Source of the DNA: Amoebidium appalachense
Taxonomy: Eukaryota > Ichthyosporea
Direction: 5' to 3'
Assembly (NCBI GenBank): GCA_963693365.1
Contig: CAVNZM010000009.1
Location: 124,001-188,000 of the forward strand
Length of the DNA: 64,000 bases
The stretch's first letter is position 1. Each line of letters begins with the position of its first letter. A program made the position numbers and the translations under genes. Below the pieces are notes generated by a model. The model searched no databases. It was given only the letters and a program-made list of their open reading frames with translations, and had not been told where the DNA came from. Of this stretch, positions 30,815 through 45,247 are shown piece after piece.

Positions 30815-30981
30815 CTACGCCCACCCCACCTCCCCATGCTCACACCCTCACCCTCCCCAGGGTCAACATGCCCACTGCGTCCATCCACGAGCGCAACTTC
30901 AGAAAGTACAGACGAGGGCTGGAGGGGGTGTACATGGACATATACCGCACACTTAGGACGGGCCAGACAAAGAGCCAATAG
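22266..30981 (+). CDS. GT49-family (LARGE/B4GAT1-type) glycosyltransferase, 13 exons, 545 aa
   Basis: Type II Golgi glycosyltransferase. Exons: 22266-22268, 22492-22573, 23749-23956, 24519-24658, 25090-25239, 25604-25714, 26909-27066, 27470-27598, 28213-28294, 28891-29116, 29597-29753, 30382-30452, 30861-30981; all joins are in frame. Exon 1 supplies only the ATG, cut directly at its last base by the intron. Residues 8-14 are basic and 16-28 ([13 protein letters not shown]) form the signal anchor. A Gln/Glu-rich coiled stem lies at about 60-95. The GT49 domain starts near 197 ([20 protein letters not shown]). It continues with [12 protein letters not shown], the metal-binding DxD in FVLDVDVVP (D295, D297), [30 protein letters not shown] and [20 protein letters not shown], in the order seen in LARGE and B4GAT1, which add xylose/glucuronate to matriglycan. 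Five N-glycosylation sequons are visible. The exact donor sugar cannot be told from sequence. Confidence 0.93.
25725..26060. repeat. Array of GTGCAGGCACACAC-type units in GT49 intron 6
   Basis: Irregular tandem units of 14 to 30 bp built on CACGTGCAGGCACACACA and ATGCAGGCACACAC, starting 10 bases after the GTACGTGC donor. Each unit ends in a CAG that resembles a 3' splice site, yet the true acceptor is about 0.9 kb further on. Confidence 0.9.
26285..26733. mobile_element. Candidate degenerate inverted-repeat element (MITE-like) in GT49 intron 6
   Basis: Ends match in inverted orientation: AAGGGCTAGGGTAAGGGCT at 26285 and the reverse complement of AGCCCTTCCCCCAGCCCTT ending at 26733. A second inverted pair lies symmetrically inside (26372-26398 with 26642-26667, 26 bases with a single-base indel, core AGAAAACAGGTTTTGGT). 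The block is AT-rich, unlike the CA-rich intron around it. I could not find a target-site duplication. Confidence 0.55.
29337..29563. repeat. 26-bp array with CACGTGCAG units in GT49 intron 10
   Basis: Tandem ACACATTCACACCCATGCAC plus GTGCAG (26 bp), about seven near-identical copies, preceded by two related units ending GTGCATCTACCTGC. It lies 34-260 bases upstream of the real acceptor of exon 11. Confidence 0.95.
29768..29881. repeat. Poly-G tract with A interruptions
   Basis: About 110 bases, over 90 percent G, 14 bases into GT49 intron 11. Together with the (GT)n at 29987-30020 it makes the 5' part of the intron G/GT-rich. Confidence 0.95.
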
Positions 30982-31539
30982 CATACAGGCACACATGTAT
31001 GCACACACACACGCAGGGCGCGCGCAGCACACACACTCACGAGTCACGACCCCTGGAAAGCACACAAGCACACACATACCCACAAGCACATGCGCACACG
31101 CACGCTAGAACATACACACTCATGTCACACACACATGCACAGTGCACGTAGCGTGCAACGGTAACGACGATATGTGCTTCATTTATGTACATACTTGTGA
31201 ATGAAAGAGTCGATAGTGTGGTGAGCCTTTCTCCTCTTTTTTATTTTTTTTATTTTTGGTTGTGTTAGAGGTCTAATGATTGGTCCATCTGTATTGCAAC
31301 ACAATGGCTTTGCATGTAGGTGCCCTGCAATTGAAAATGTATTCTGTATGGTTCCTCTGTACGCATGTATGAATGCACGAAGAGATAAGTATATATATGA
31401 TGGGCTGCACTGTAGAAATAGACTAGCCAGGCATTGCCATTTAAGGCAATGTTTGGCCCGCTTTAATTGGTGCTGTCATTAGGCTGGCTGGCACGGTCGA
31501 GTGAAGTTTTTGAGCATATAAGGCATCAGTCCGATGATG

Positions 31540-31545
31540 AATAAA
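31540..31545 (+). terminator. Possible polyadenylation signal of the GT49 gene
   Basis: AATAAA 559 bases after the GT49 stop codon, the first exact copy I see downstream. It is distant, so the assignment is tentative. Confidence 0.3.
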
Positions 31546-32123
31546 TAGAACAAATATGATCAGGCACAGTGCTATGTGCGCATGTCACGCCATGGGGGCA
31601 CGTTGCTTATGATGGACATTTGCGCATGCCGCACCCCCCTCTATTACTCTTTAAATTGGTCTCCGCTTGAAACGCCGCGTGCAAGAGTTGGGTCAGGCCA
31701 TAGTTGGCCGGCATATGGGGGGGGGCACATGCACTGCGGCTAGTCACTCCCGGGCCCTGTCACTTGTGCAGTTAAACATGTGCTTGCGTCTGTATGCGCA
31801 CGCATGCACTGAGCTGGCTTGTGCCAGTATGCCTTGCATGCGAGTCCAATCCCCTGCAACTAGCTATGTTAGATGTGCAATGCAGAGCCCGGAATAATGG
31901 CAATATCGTCGTGCAAGACTATGAAAATTCCCAATATTGATAGTTTTTTTCGCTGTGCACGTTGATCTGTTCTGCGCAACCGTTCGACACCAACTTGCCT
32001 TATTTGGAATATCAGTGGCTTGAGTACTAGTGGGGCATTATGTTGACATGATGCGCTTATGAACAGAAAATAAGGGGGGCATACGTAGCTACAGATCTAG
32101 ATGGGGTGGGATATCGATGGGTT

Positions 32124-32158
<35 letters not shown>

Positions 32159-32199
32159 TCACGTGACGGTGACGGCACAGCTGTGATAAGACACAAAGA

Positions 32200-32632
32200 A
32201 GGACCCAACCACATCGGCAGAGTCAACTTGCAAAAGACAGAATTATTCTGCGAAAGTGGAATTATTCTGCAAAAGCAGAATCAATCTGCTTTTAGCAGAA
32301 TTATTCTGCAAAAGCAGAATAACTCTGCTTTTAGCAGAATCACTCTGTTCCTAGCAGAATCACTCTGCTTTTAGCAGAATTATTCTGCTTTTAGCAGAAA
32401 TATTCCGCTAAAAGCAGAATCATTCTGCTTTCAACAGCAGAATAATTCTTCTTCTATGATAGCAGAATAATTCTGCTTCTAGCAGAATAATCCTACTTTT
32501 AGCAGAATAATTCTGTTTTTAGCAGAGTGATTCTGCTTTTAGCAGATTAATTCTGCTTTTGCAGAATAATTCTGCTTCTTGCAGAAAAATTCTGCTCGGA
32601 GCAAGCTGACTTAGCTGATGTGGTTGGGCCCT
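32200..32632. mobile_element. 433-bp foldback / MITE element with TIRs, TSD and internal palindrome array
   Basis: The left end AGGACCCAACCACATC and the reverse complement of the right end AGGGCCCAACCACATC match at 15 of 16 positions, and similarity continues inwards for about 55 bp. The element is directly flanked by the six-base repeat CAAAGA (32194-32199 and 32633-32638), which fits a target-site duplication. The interior is an array of about 20 GCAGAAT / ATTCTGC half-sites in both orientations (GCAGAATAATTCTGC, TTTTAGCAGAAT), so the whole element can fold back. There is no coding capacity. The superfamily is unknown. Confidence 0.8.
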
Positions 32633-33363
32633 CAAAGACATAGCAATCATTCAGCGATTGCTCTCATATTTCCTCAAGGGCCCTGCCAGCCAGCTAGGCA
32701 TGCACCCAGTGCTCTAGTGTCTGTTGTCTGCATGACCGGCTGTACATGTGCGTGAGATTACAATGGTTGCACCACATTAGGGCATATGGCCATTAATAGA
32801 GGTTGGGAGCACCTGGGGCCCAGATTGAGAGGACCTATTTATAGTACGGCCAGCTATTGAAGGGACCTATTTATAGTAAGACCAGCTATTGAGGGGACCT
32901 ATTAACAGTCTGGCCCACATCGTCTATCTGATGGCTTATTACACCCAGCAACCCCACCAAACACTTATCCCCTCAACCCCCCCTCCCCCCCCCCCTCCCC
33001 CCCCCCCCCCCCTCCCCCCCCCCCCCCCCCCCCCCCCCCTCCTCCTTCCTCCCTCCCTCACACCACCATCATCAGTTACAACATTCCTCGTCCAAAGCAG
33101 ACTAAGGATTTGACTCGATTCCTGTCAAAATACATCGCCACTTTATGAACTGTACAATGGGCGTTAAAAAGGTTCTTACCCCCCGCCCCCCCCCCCCTCT
33201 CCCTAAGTGGCAAATTATCGAGAGGAACACACAAACAAGAATAAAAAGTTATCATCGTTTCCATTCGGAGCCAAGCAATCTAGGCCAAACACTGCCAAGC
33301 ACACACCGCACACACACTGCCATGCGTAATCAGTCCCAACCTGCGCTGACGCCTTCACTTCCT

Positions 33364-37165
<3,802 letters not shown>

Positions 37166-37703
37166 AGTGGCTGCCCTTTATGTCCAACCCCCTTGGCCTT
37201 TCCCTCTGGGCCTACTCTTGGGTCGCAGTGCGTACGTACGAGAGTGCCTTAGCTAATTCGACTCGGAAACCGTGGCAAAGCCAAGGCCTCCTAGATAAAC
37301 GGGCCATGACACGAGTTTGCGCAAGCACTTGTGACGTCAGGCGCCCGTTCTATGGGTGAAGATCCTTTTGATTGGGTCTGAGACCGTTTCCATCACATTG
37401 AACCCCCAATTTCGTAGATTTTTTTCTTTTGACTGGATTTATTCGACGGAAAGGTATGCAAGTATGCACGGCATACTGAGAAGACAATAAAAACTTCACG
37501 AGTTATCCAGTAACAAGTGCATACTGAGATACCTGAACACTGTGTGAAAATCATATAAATACTCAATGTGACGACCAACAGAATTCAACAAAAAGTCTAA
37601 AGTGTTCACATTACCAGCCAGCTGCAGTGTAGCAATCGCGTAGGCATGCAGTGGGCCTTACAATGGGGCGTCAAGGGTGGGTGTCCACCCCAATGTGTGC
37701 TAG
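37166..37703. other. Upstream region of the R-SNARE gene, facing the recombinase remnant
   Basis: CpG-containing promoter-like sequence near the R-SNARE start (37.2-37.38 kb), then AT-rich sequence to about 37.6 kb. No gene is seen. Confidence 0.6.
37280..37375 (-). promoter_or_regulatory. Candidate R-SNARE promoter elements
   Basis: Read on the minus strand toward the gene: a CCAAT box (CCCAATC, 37374-37368), a palindromic CRE-like TGACGTCA (37339-37332) and TAGGAGGCCTTGGC (37293-37280, 115 bp before the ATG). The last motif is the core of the 37-bp array upstream of CIAO1, in the same orientation relative to the gene. The motifs are seen; their function is inference. Confidence 0.45.
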
Positions 37704-39016
37704 TTGGGTATTCAACTTGTACCCGGGGCCGGCGTCTACCGGCCCCGCCCCGGTGCCAGCTCCCGCCGAGCCGGCTACCCCCGCAAGTGGTGGCGGCGTG
37801 CTTCCCCCGCGCCTCAACCACCACCAGCTCCCGTGGGCGTTCCCATCGGCGACCCTCCCTGGGAAAGGGGCCCAGCCCCCCTCCCCTTGGGGCCACAGCC
37901 TGAGCCTCCAAGGCCCCCCTCCCCCGTGCAGCCGCCCCAGCAAGCTCCCCGGCCACCAGAACCCCCTGCCACCGTGGGGATGTTTAGCGAGTGGCGTGCG
38001 GCGGTAATTTCGTCACTGCCTGTCAACCTGCGCCCCACTGGCCAGCAGCTGGTGGAGCAGCTCCTCAGTGCAAACACGTGGCGCGCATATCAAGCCGACG
38101 TGACCCAGTACCTCACCTTTTGCGCCACCCACGAGTTTGCAGCCTGGCCCCTTACCGAACACGTAGCCCTGGCTTATGCGGCTCACCTGCTAGCGCGCCC
38201 GTACCACCCCAGCACGTTAGACTGCAAGTTTGCCGCCCTGCGCCAGGTACACCTGCTGTGGCACATTCCCTATTTGGACCCGGCCATCCTTGCAACCATC
38301 AAGAAGTCCTACGGCAGGGCCCACCAGACCACCACCGCCACCCCGCCCGACCCAAAACGGTTTGACGCACCCTGGGTCACCGGCCTGCTTATCGCACAGC
38401 TGGGCCGGCAGGACCCCGACGGTGACCGCTGGCTAGCGGGGGTGCTGTTGAGCTACCTGTTTGGCCTACGGTGGAGCACCGCTGCTGCAGTACAGGTGGG
38501 GGACCTGACCTGGGGGGACCCCACCCCCACTGGAGCCCGACGCCTCCACCTGACCTTTCGAACCATCAAGCAGGCAGCTGGCAAGCAGATTCGGGCCCCT
38601 GTGCGCCACCGCATGGTTCCCCCCATGTGCGCACAGCTGTTACTGCGCGCCTGCGCGCACATCCGGCAGCCCACCAGCCCCTCCTGCCGTGCCCCAACGC
38701 TACCACGGCCGTCAGCTGGCTGCGCAGCGCGGTGCAGGCCCTCGGCGTGCTCCCCGCCCTGGCTACCGGCATCACCTGGCACTGCCTCCGTCACGGCATG
38801 GTCGGCGCTGCTCGTGCAATCGGCATCCCCTTTGCAGTCATCAAGCACCTGGGGGTGTGGGACTTCACCGGCCAAACCCCTGAGGACAACTACGGGTTGG
38901 GCCACTGCCCTACCCCCGATCCACTTCAGCGACTTGCGCGAATTGGACCCTGTGCGACTGTCGTAAACTGTGCTCGAAAATGTACTGTATATTATGTAAA
39001 GTGTGGTGAATTTTGA
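37704..39016 (+). pseudogene. Tyrosine recombinase (DIRS/Crypton-type) ORF with frameshift
   Basis: An intronless GC-rich ORF with a Pro-rich N-terminus, then a SAM-like core-binding domain (NTWRAYQADVTQYLTFCATH, then HSPSTL-type region YHPSTLDCKFAALRQVH). The catalytic domain has box I Arg in LFGLRWSTAAAVQVGDL. Shortly after RACAHIRQPTSP, around 38665-38700, similarity moves to another frame (codon phase 0 to phase 2 of the coordinate). That frame carries box II HCLRHGMVGAARAIGIP, KHLGVWDF and the candidate nucleophile Tyr in TPEDNYG, and stops at 39016. A net one-base loss (or two-base gain) explains this. No reverse transcriptase, RNase H or obvious terminal repeats are seen nearby, so it fits a Crypton-like or decayed DIRS-like element, which cannot be settled here. 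A sequencing error is also possible. Confidence 0.8.
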
Positions 39017-39172
39017 TCGACACTAATCTAGTGGGTTTTAGTTGTCGTTGCAGAGCAAAAATTCGTAGATAGTGGACGTAGGTAGCAAGTATAAGTTATA
39101 AATGTCTGAATTGATTGGACAATTCCATTTATTAACTTATTCTTCGGCCGTCTGATTGGGCCACAATGGTTA

Positions 39173-39218
39173 TGTGGCCAATCAGCGGCCTGGTAGAGGA
39201 GGCTTATGGGTATATAAG
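39173..39218 (+). promoter_or_regulatory. CCAAT plus TATA promoter-like sequence
   Basis: GGCCAATCAGCGG (39176-39188) lies 23 bases before GTATATAAGC (TATATAAG at 39211-39218), classical CCAAT and TATA spacing for plus-strand transcription. No coding sequence starts for 1.7 kb, so it may drive a leader exon of the ABC transporter, an unseen gene, or be part of the mobile-element remnant. Confidence 0.35.
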
Positions 39219-39330
39219 CCGACCTTAGATCGGTCGTCTATTAGCATATTCCCCGTCGCCTCCTCTCTCATCGCCCACCCTCCCGCCCGCACATATTTTC
39301 TTTCCCCGTCGCAGCTTTCAAGCTTATTTC

Positions 39331-39370
<40 letters not shown>

Positions 39371-39456
39371 TCACACACACACACACACACACACACACAC
39401 CACACACACGCCTGCGCGCGCAGACGCACATAACATAGATATCTGCACACGGGCAT

Positions 39457-39510
<54 letters not shown>

Positions 39511-40394
39511 TGTGTGTGTGTGTCTGGGGGTGTGTGCTCCCTCGGTAGCAGTAGCTTCTAGTGGATTCGGTCCAGTGGGCCGAGTCGGGTTTGTGTATTT
39601 TGGGACGATTCGGTCCGGTATTGTGTAGTGTGAGTCGAGCCAATAAAGCAATGAAAGCAAGTAAAGGTTATAAATGAATCATACTGAATGGGGCTCCCAC
39701 CATTAAGATTTTGACCCCGACCCCCCAAAAAATTGAAGGATTCCGCCACCCGGCCACATTTTGGGGGGTTCTTATTCGCGGACGGTATCTGTAGTTGATG
39801 CGCTTGAAGCCAATCGGCGGCGTTCGTGCTGGTATTCGTGTTGAAAAAGATGAACCGTTTGATTGGCTCAACTCCAAAAGCGGGAACTTTATTCGCGAAA
39901 TTCCTCGAATCACAAAATGCTGACCTAAGCCTTTTCGGGCCGCAAGTTGCCTTTACTTCCTTGGACTTCCATCAAAAGTTTGGGCGCTGGATACTGTAGA
40001 CTGATGTTTTGGATAATAACTGTTTTATTACTTGATGCAAAAACAAGCCAAATAATGCTGAGAAACAAATGTTTCACCAGCCTAACTACACACTTGGCCT
40101 TCTTGAGAGTGGACTTGGCGAGGCGGCGAGCGTGGGAACACAAAGACAGCACTTATCACTTGGGTAACCAATCAGCGTGCATCCTCGCATGGAGAAAACC
40201 GCGTATCCAACCAAATGGCGATTCACGGAACATCTACGACCAATCAATTGGTTGGAATTTATTCCCAAGCCCATGTGCGCGCCATATATGGTTCATCAGG
40301 ACGGGGAATCTTTGCACTCGCCATAAAAACCCAACCCTGACGTTTCACGATTCATTTTTCTCGGTGTTTGCAAACGGGAAGGCACAACCAACAG

Positions 40395-40646
40395 TTAAAT
40401 TTTTAGTTTGAAAGCATCACATAGAAGGTACGAGGTAGGGGCACAGGCAGGCTGACTTTGTGCAAAAAGAATATTTTCTTCAAAAAGAATATTTTCTTCA
40501 AGCAAGGTTGGGGGATTGGCGTTTCCTGAATTGCCACCGGTGGAAACACTACTTGTAGCTGGGAGTGAAGCAGAGCTTAGTTGACCATGGTCGATTTCCA
40601 ACTCTGCAGCGCCAGATGCAGCTGCAGATACATGATCATAGTTTAG
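40395..40646 (-). CDS. Possible terminal exon, unknown protein
   Basis: After a GTGCCAG acceptor, an open frame reads LNYDHVSAAASGAAELEIDH and continues Ser/Asn-rich to a TAA. An 18-bp tandem duplication inside it adds six residues in frame (EENILF twice). Composition is normal but there is no homology and no second exon. Confidence 0.25.
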   Translation of the reverse strand, partial: LNYDHVSAAASGAAELEIDHGQLSSASLPATSSVSTGGNSGNANPPTLLEENILFEENILFAQSQPACAPTSYLLCDAFKLKI

Positions 40647-40855
40647 CTGGCACATTTGCTTACAAACTGCACGACATATGCACACATACACCTCACAGGG
40701 TTTACGCAGTTTGAGAACACAGGTGCACCATTCTGATAGATACACGTCGAACATACACATCAACATTCACTTTCTAGCACACACTGACATATGCTGATTG
40801 CTCCCAACCACCCACGCCCACATGCAATAAAAACACACACACACGTACCCATTCA

Positions 40856-40935
<80 letters not shown>

Positions 40936-40936
40936 G

Positions 40937-41188
40937 ATGCACAGCAAGTATTGGGCCGTTGGCCTGCTGGTGGTCTCGCTGCTCGAGGCTGCCATAGTGA
41001 CGGTGCTGCACGTGGAGGTACGTGAGTTAATGGTCTATGATTATGTGGCGCACGCAGTAGGGCATACAGTGTGTGGCAAAATCTGAATTACTGGCAAACA
41101 ACGCGCAGTGGTAGAAAAATTTGACGCGGCGCACGTGAGACGCACACACGAGCGTTCCCCCCCCCCGCCCCCCCCCCCCCCCCCCCTC

Positions 41189-41226
<38 letters not shown>

Positions 41227-41231
41227 AAACA

Positions 41232-41270
<39 letters not shown>

Positions 41271-42904
41271 ACTTACACACACACTCGAACAATTATATAT
41301 ATGTGTACACACCCAGTCACCATATCACTTAGGCATACGTGTGGAACGTACATGGATACCGCATCTTGGTTACAAAACGCTTAAGTTAAGCACACCCACG
41401 TGTCACGTGTGGTTCCAATACCTGCCGGGGCTCACCTACAACTGGGTACATACAAACTGTTCCTGCTCATATCGGATTCTGAATTCCCGCCCCCTTTCCC
41501 CTTTATCCCTTGCATAACCCATTCCCTGGGGGGCTCCCTTCCATCATCTCCAATCCCCTCCTCCTCCCCCCCTTCCTCCCCCTCCTCCCCCCCCTCCCCC
41601 TCCCCGCGGGGAGGTGAACTGCTTGGCCAGCTCACAAAATGCATACACCAACATCCCCTCTGCCCCTCTCCACACACCTTATTCCCCTCCCCCTCTCCCC
41701 CCTCCCCTCCCCTCCAAGCAGGGCACACACTGGGATGAGATCCACCTTCTTAAGGGGGGCTATGGAGGCAGCACTGTTGATGTGTGGGGGGCCACCTTAG
41801 TGCGCACAGTGATTCTGTGGGCCACATGCCTGTACCTGCTTGCTGCTGCCCCCATGCATCTGACCCGCAGGGCTAAGATCCTCGTCTCACTGCGCTATCT
41901 GTGGTTTGCCCTCACGAGTACGTGACTACCTTAAACCCCCCCCTCCCCCCCCCCCCCGCCCTAACACACACCCACACCCACACCCACATCCTCCACCACC
42001 CCAACTTTGAGAGTTCCATCCCTCCTACCTCCACCTCGACAGATGATTTGACCCTTGCTCTTGCTATGATTGGTGCAGGCACCCACCAATTGCAGTACAG
42101 TCGACTGGTCATATTCCAACAATCCAAAAGCTCCCCCTCCCCCCTCCCCCCTTCCCCCCTCTCTCTCCCCCCACCACTCTCCCCCCCCCCTCCCCCCTCC
42201 CCACCCACCCACCCTCTTCCCCCCCCCCCTCCCCCGGCGCAAAACCAAAAAAGGAAACCCCGAACCCCCACCCCATCCTGCCCCCTCGCCGCTGCGGCCC
42301 CATCACCACCATCGCCGCTACCGCCAACCTTTATCCCCCCGACACACATGTACTCACTCCCTCCCCCCCCCTTCCCCCCCCCCCCCCCCCCCTCCCCCCT
42401 CCCCTTACAGCACTGTGGCAGACCTACCTGTTCAGCAAGTGTCTAGCCCGGCTGGTGGCAGGGCCAGGGGAGGGGGCCATTGGGTCTGAGTGGTTCTGGC
42501 CCATCATAGCACTGACGTCAGTGCTGTGCTACTGCGACTGCTACATACTTGCACATAAACTGCTTAAGAAGGAGCTGTGGTATGGAAGCAGGCTGGGTGA
42601 TGATGAAGAGAGCGCGCCCCTGCTCACTAGCCGCCACGATGGATACAAAGTGGCAAGTGATGCACGTGCACACAGATCTCAGACCATACCTCGCCCCTGG
42701 TCCCCTTCCCCTCCCCTCTCTCCCTTCCCCCCCCCCCCCCCCCCCCACCCCACCCCCTCCAGCACACCCATAACAATCAGCAGTAGAAACAAAGGCGCTA
42801 TTTCTTTGGCCTGCACGTTTTCTCCTTTCCACTACTGATTTCCGGAGATGCCCAGCTGCATCCCCCCACCCACCCACCTGTTTTTGTTGTATTTCCTACG
42901 TCTT

Positions 42905-42936
<32 letters not shown>

Positions 42937-45155
42937 TTCCCACCGTTCTCCCCTGGTCACAGCCGCCCTCGAATCTTCGGAAGCAAGTCACTCTTACTCC
43001 TTTTTTCCATCCCACACTCCCTCTCCCTCTCTTCCTCTGATATCACCTTTGTTCCCTCCTCCCCCCTAACCCACCTGTTGAGAGTGGGCTCTGCTAATGA
43101 TACATGTGTATGTTTTGCTATCTGCATTGTAGTTGATGGTCCATCGTGTGTTTGTACTTGGTGCTCTGTAGCATAATCTAAAACCCCTTTTAGTGCTTAC
43201 ACTGAAAACGGCCTCCGACTTGACACAAGGCAGAATTTGCTATACTATGCAAAATTAATATTATTGATCGAACCATGGCGGCCAATCATACGATGGAAAA
43301 GGCTGATTGGAGGCCGTTTTCAATGCAAGCATTCTAGCCCCTTGTAACATAATCTAAAAACCCCCTATCTCCCTCTAACACTTTCTACCCCCCCCCCCCC
43401 CCCCCCCCCAGCTCCAAGAGGATGCCATCAACAAACCGCACCGGGCCAGCATCGGCAAGCTGATTGGTCTGTCTGCCCCCGACACTGTGCCGCTGGTGGT
43501 GGCCAATCTGTGTCTGATCGTCGCTGCGGCAGGCCAGGCTTACATCCCTGCACTCACCGGTATGGTGCACCCCCCCCCCCCCCCCCCCCCCCCTCCCTCC
43601 CCGGAACCCTGCCCATCCCCCTTCCCCCCTCCCACCTCCTTTTGCGGTCCCCCTCCGCCCCCAACACCCTCCACCCCCAACCTATTCTTCATCCCGTGCT
43701 GCTTTGCTCTGCACTCGAGTTTTTCACCCCGCCCATTCACCCTCTTTCACTTTGCACTCCGTGGCTCCCCCCTCCCCCCCCCCCCCCCCAAAAAAAAAAA
43801 AAGAGTCTTCCCCCCTCCCCTCTTCACCCCCTCCCCCTCCCCATTCTTCTTCTTCTGCTCCCACCCCTTTCCCTCCTCCCCTCCTCCACCCCGGGTTTCT
43901 ACCGTCCAGGGCATGCAATACCCCTTGTACCTTCATCTAACCCCCCCTTCCACACCCCCAGGCAAGATCATCGACTATGTAGCTGTGCAGCATGACACAG
44001 CAGCCTTTATGCACTGCTCTGGTATCCTCCTGCTCACGACCTTTGTGTGTGCCATCTTCACTGGGATAAGAGGCACCATCTTCCAGCTGTGCATCAGCAG
44101 ACTGACTATCAGAATCAGGCTCATGCTCATGGAGTCCCTCGTATGTGACCCCCCCCCCCCCCCCCCCCCCCTCCCCACCCCTTCCCCTTCTGCCCCTCCT
44201 CCTTCGCCGGTCCCTCCCCCCTCTCCCCCCCCCACCCCCCACACACACACCATCACCACCAACCCTCCCCCCGGCCTCCATTCCTCGCTCCTAGGGGATC
44301 TTTGCCCCGACCTGATTTCGTTCTCGTTTGCGGTTTTAGTTACGTGTTGACGCCGACCCCTCGCACTGCACCAAATATTCGCTCCTTCTCTCCATGGATG
44401 GAGACTTTTACAAAGTCTCCTCTACGACCCTTGTGTGTGTGTGTGTGACTTGCGTGGTCTCTTTAACGGTTGGCTGCCTACCCCCCCCCCCTGCCCTCCT
44501 CCCCCCCCCCCCCCCCCCCCCGCCCCACTCTCGTCCATCCAAGCACTACCACTTACACAATGCCCGATGCATGTCAAACCTCATCTCCCCTCCCCCCCCC
44601 CCCCCCCTCCCCGCCCCACCCCCCTCCCCCCAGTCCCGCTTACCCCCCACCCACCCACTCACCCAACTCACCCACACCTTTCACAGCTGCGCCAAGACAT
44701 CGGCTTTTTCGACACCAACAAGAGTGGTGAGATCCTATCCCGGCTCAACAACGACACCAACAAGATGGCCGACAGCATAGGCCTCAACATGAACATATTC
44801 CTACGGTCTATCGTGCAGGGCATCGGTGTGCTCGTCTTCATGGTCTTCCTCAGGTCCGTACAGGCCCTCTGCACCCATCACCTAGATACTAATTTTCAGG
44901 CCTGTATAGAGCTAAATCATGTATATATCGTGACTCATCATGTATATTGGCTGCCAATCAGCCATGCCCCCTCCCCCCAACCCCTCTCCCCCTCCACCCA
45001 CCCACCCACCCACCCACCCACCCGCGCACCGCTTTGATTGAAACGTGTGGCACACATCCTTTTTAGGTAGTGCAGCCAAGAAAAACTTCCATAATGAGTC
45101 AACTAACCACACCTTCTAATCCCTTTACAACTTTTTCTCACTCTCCCCTCCTCCA

Positions 45156-45247
<92 letters not shown>

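Larger units (their letters stand above)
30982..33363. other. Intergenic region between GT49 (+) and the R-SNARE gene (-)
   Basis: Holds the 3' UTRs of two convergent genes, a possible AATAAA at 31540-31545, poly-G (32127-32157), the foldback element at 32200-32632, a 33-bp partial repeat around GGACCTATTTATAG (32830-32910) and a poly-C block (32977-33039). No gene is visible. Confidence 0.7.
39017..40936. other. Intergenic region before the ABC transporter
   Basis: Contains promoter-like sequence (39173-39218), (CA)n (39333-39400), poly-G (39458-39507), several CCAAT/ATTGG boxes (39.8-40.25 kb), a possible minus-strand exon (40395-40646) and a long (CA)n (40857-40930) running straight into the transporter's first coding exon. 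A 154-codon plus-strand frame at 39947-40411 is unsupported. Confidence 0.6.

Noticed and set aside
23749-30981. Copper amine oxidase or other secreted enzyme
   Set aside because: An early impression from Asn/Tyr-rich exons. Joining exons 6-11 gives the GT49 order of motifs with a DxD, so this was dropped.
39947-40411. 154-codon plus-strand frame
   Set aside because: No splice sites, domains or repeats that suggest coding; it overlaps several CCAAT-box-rich segments.
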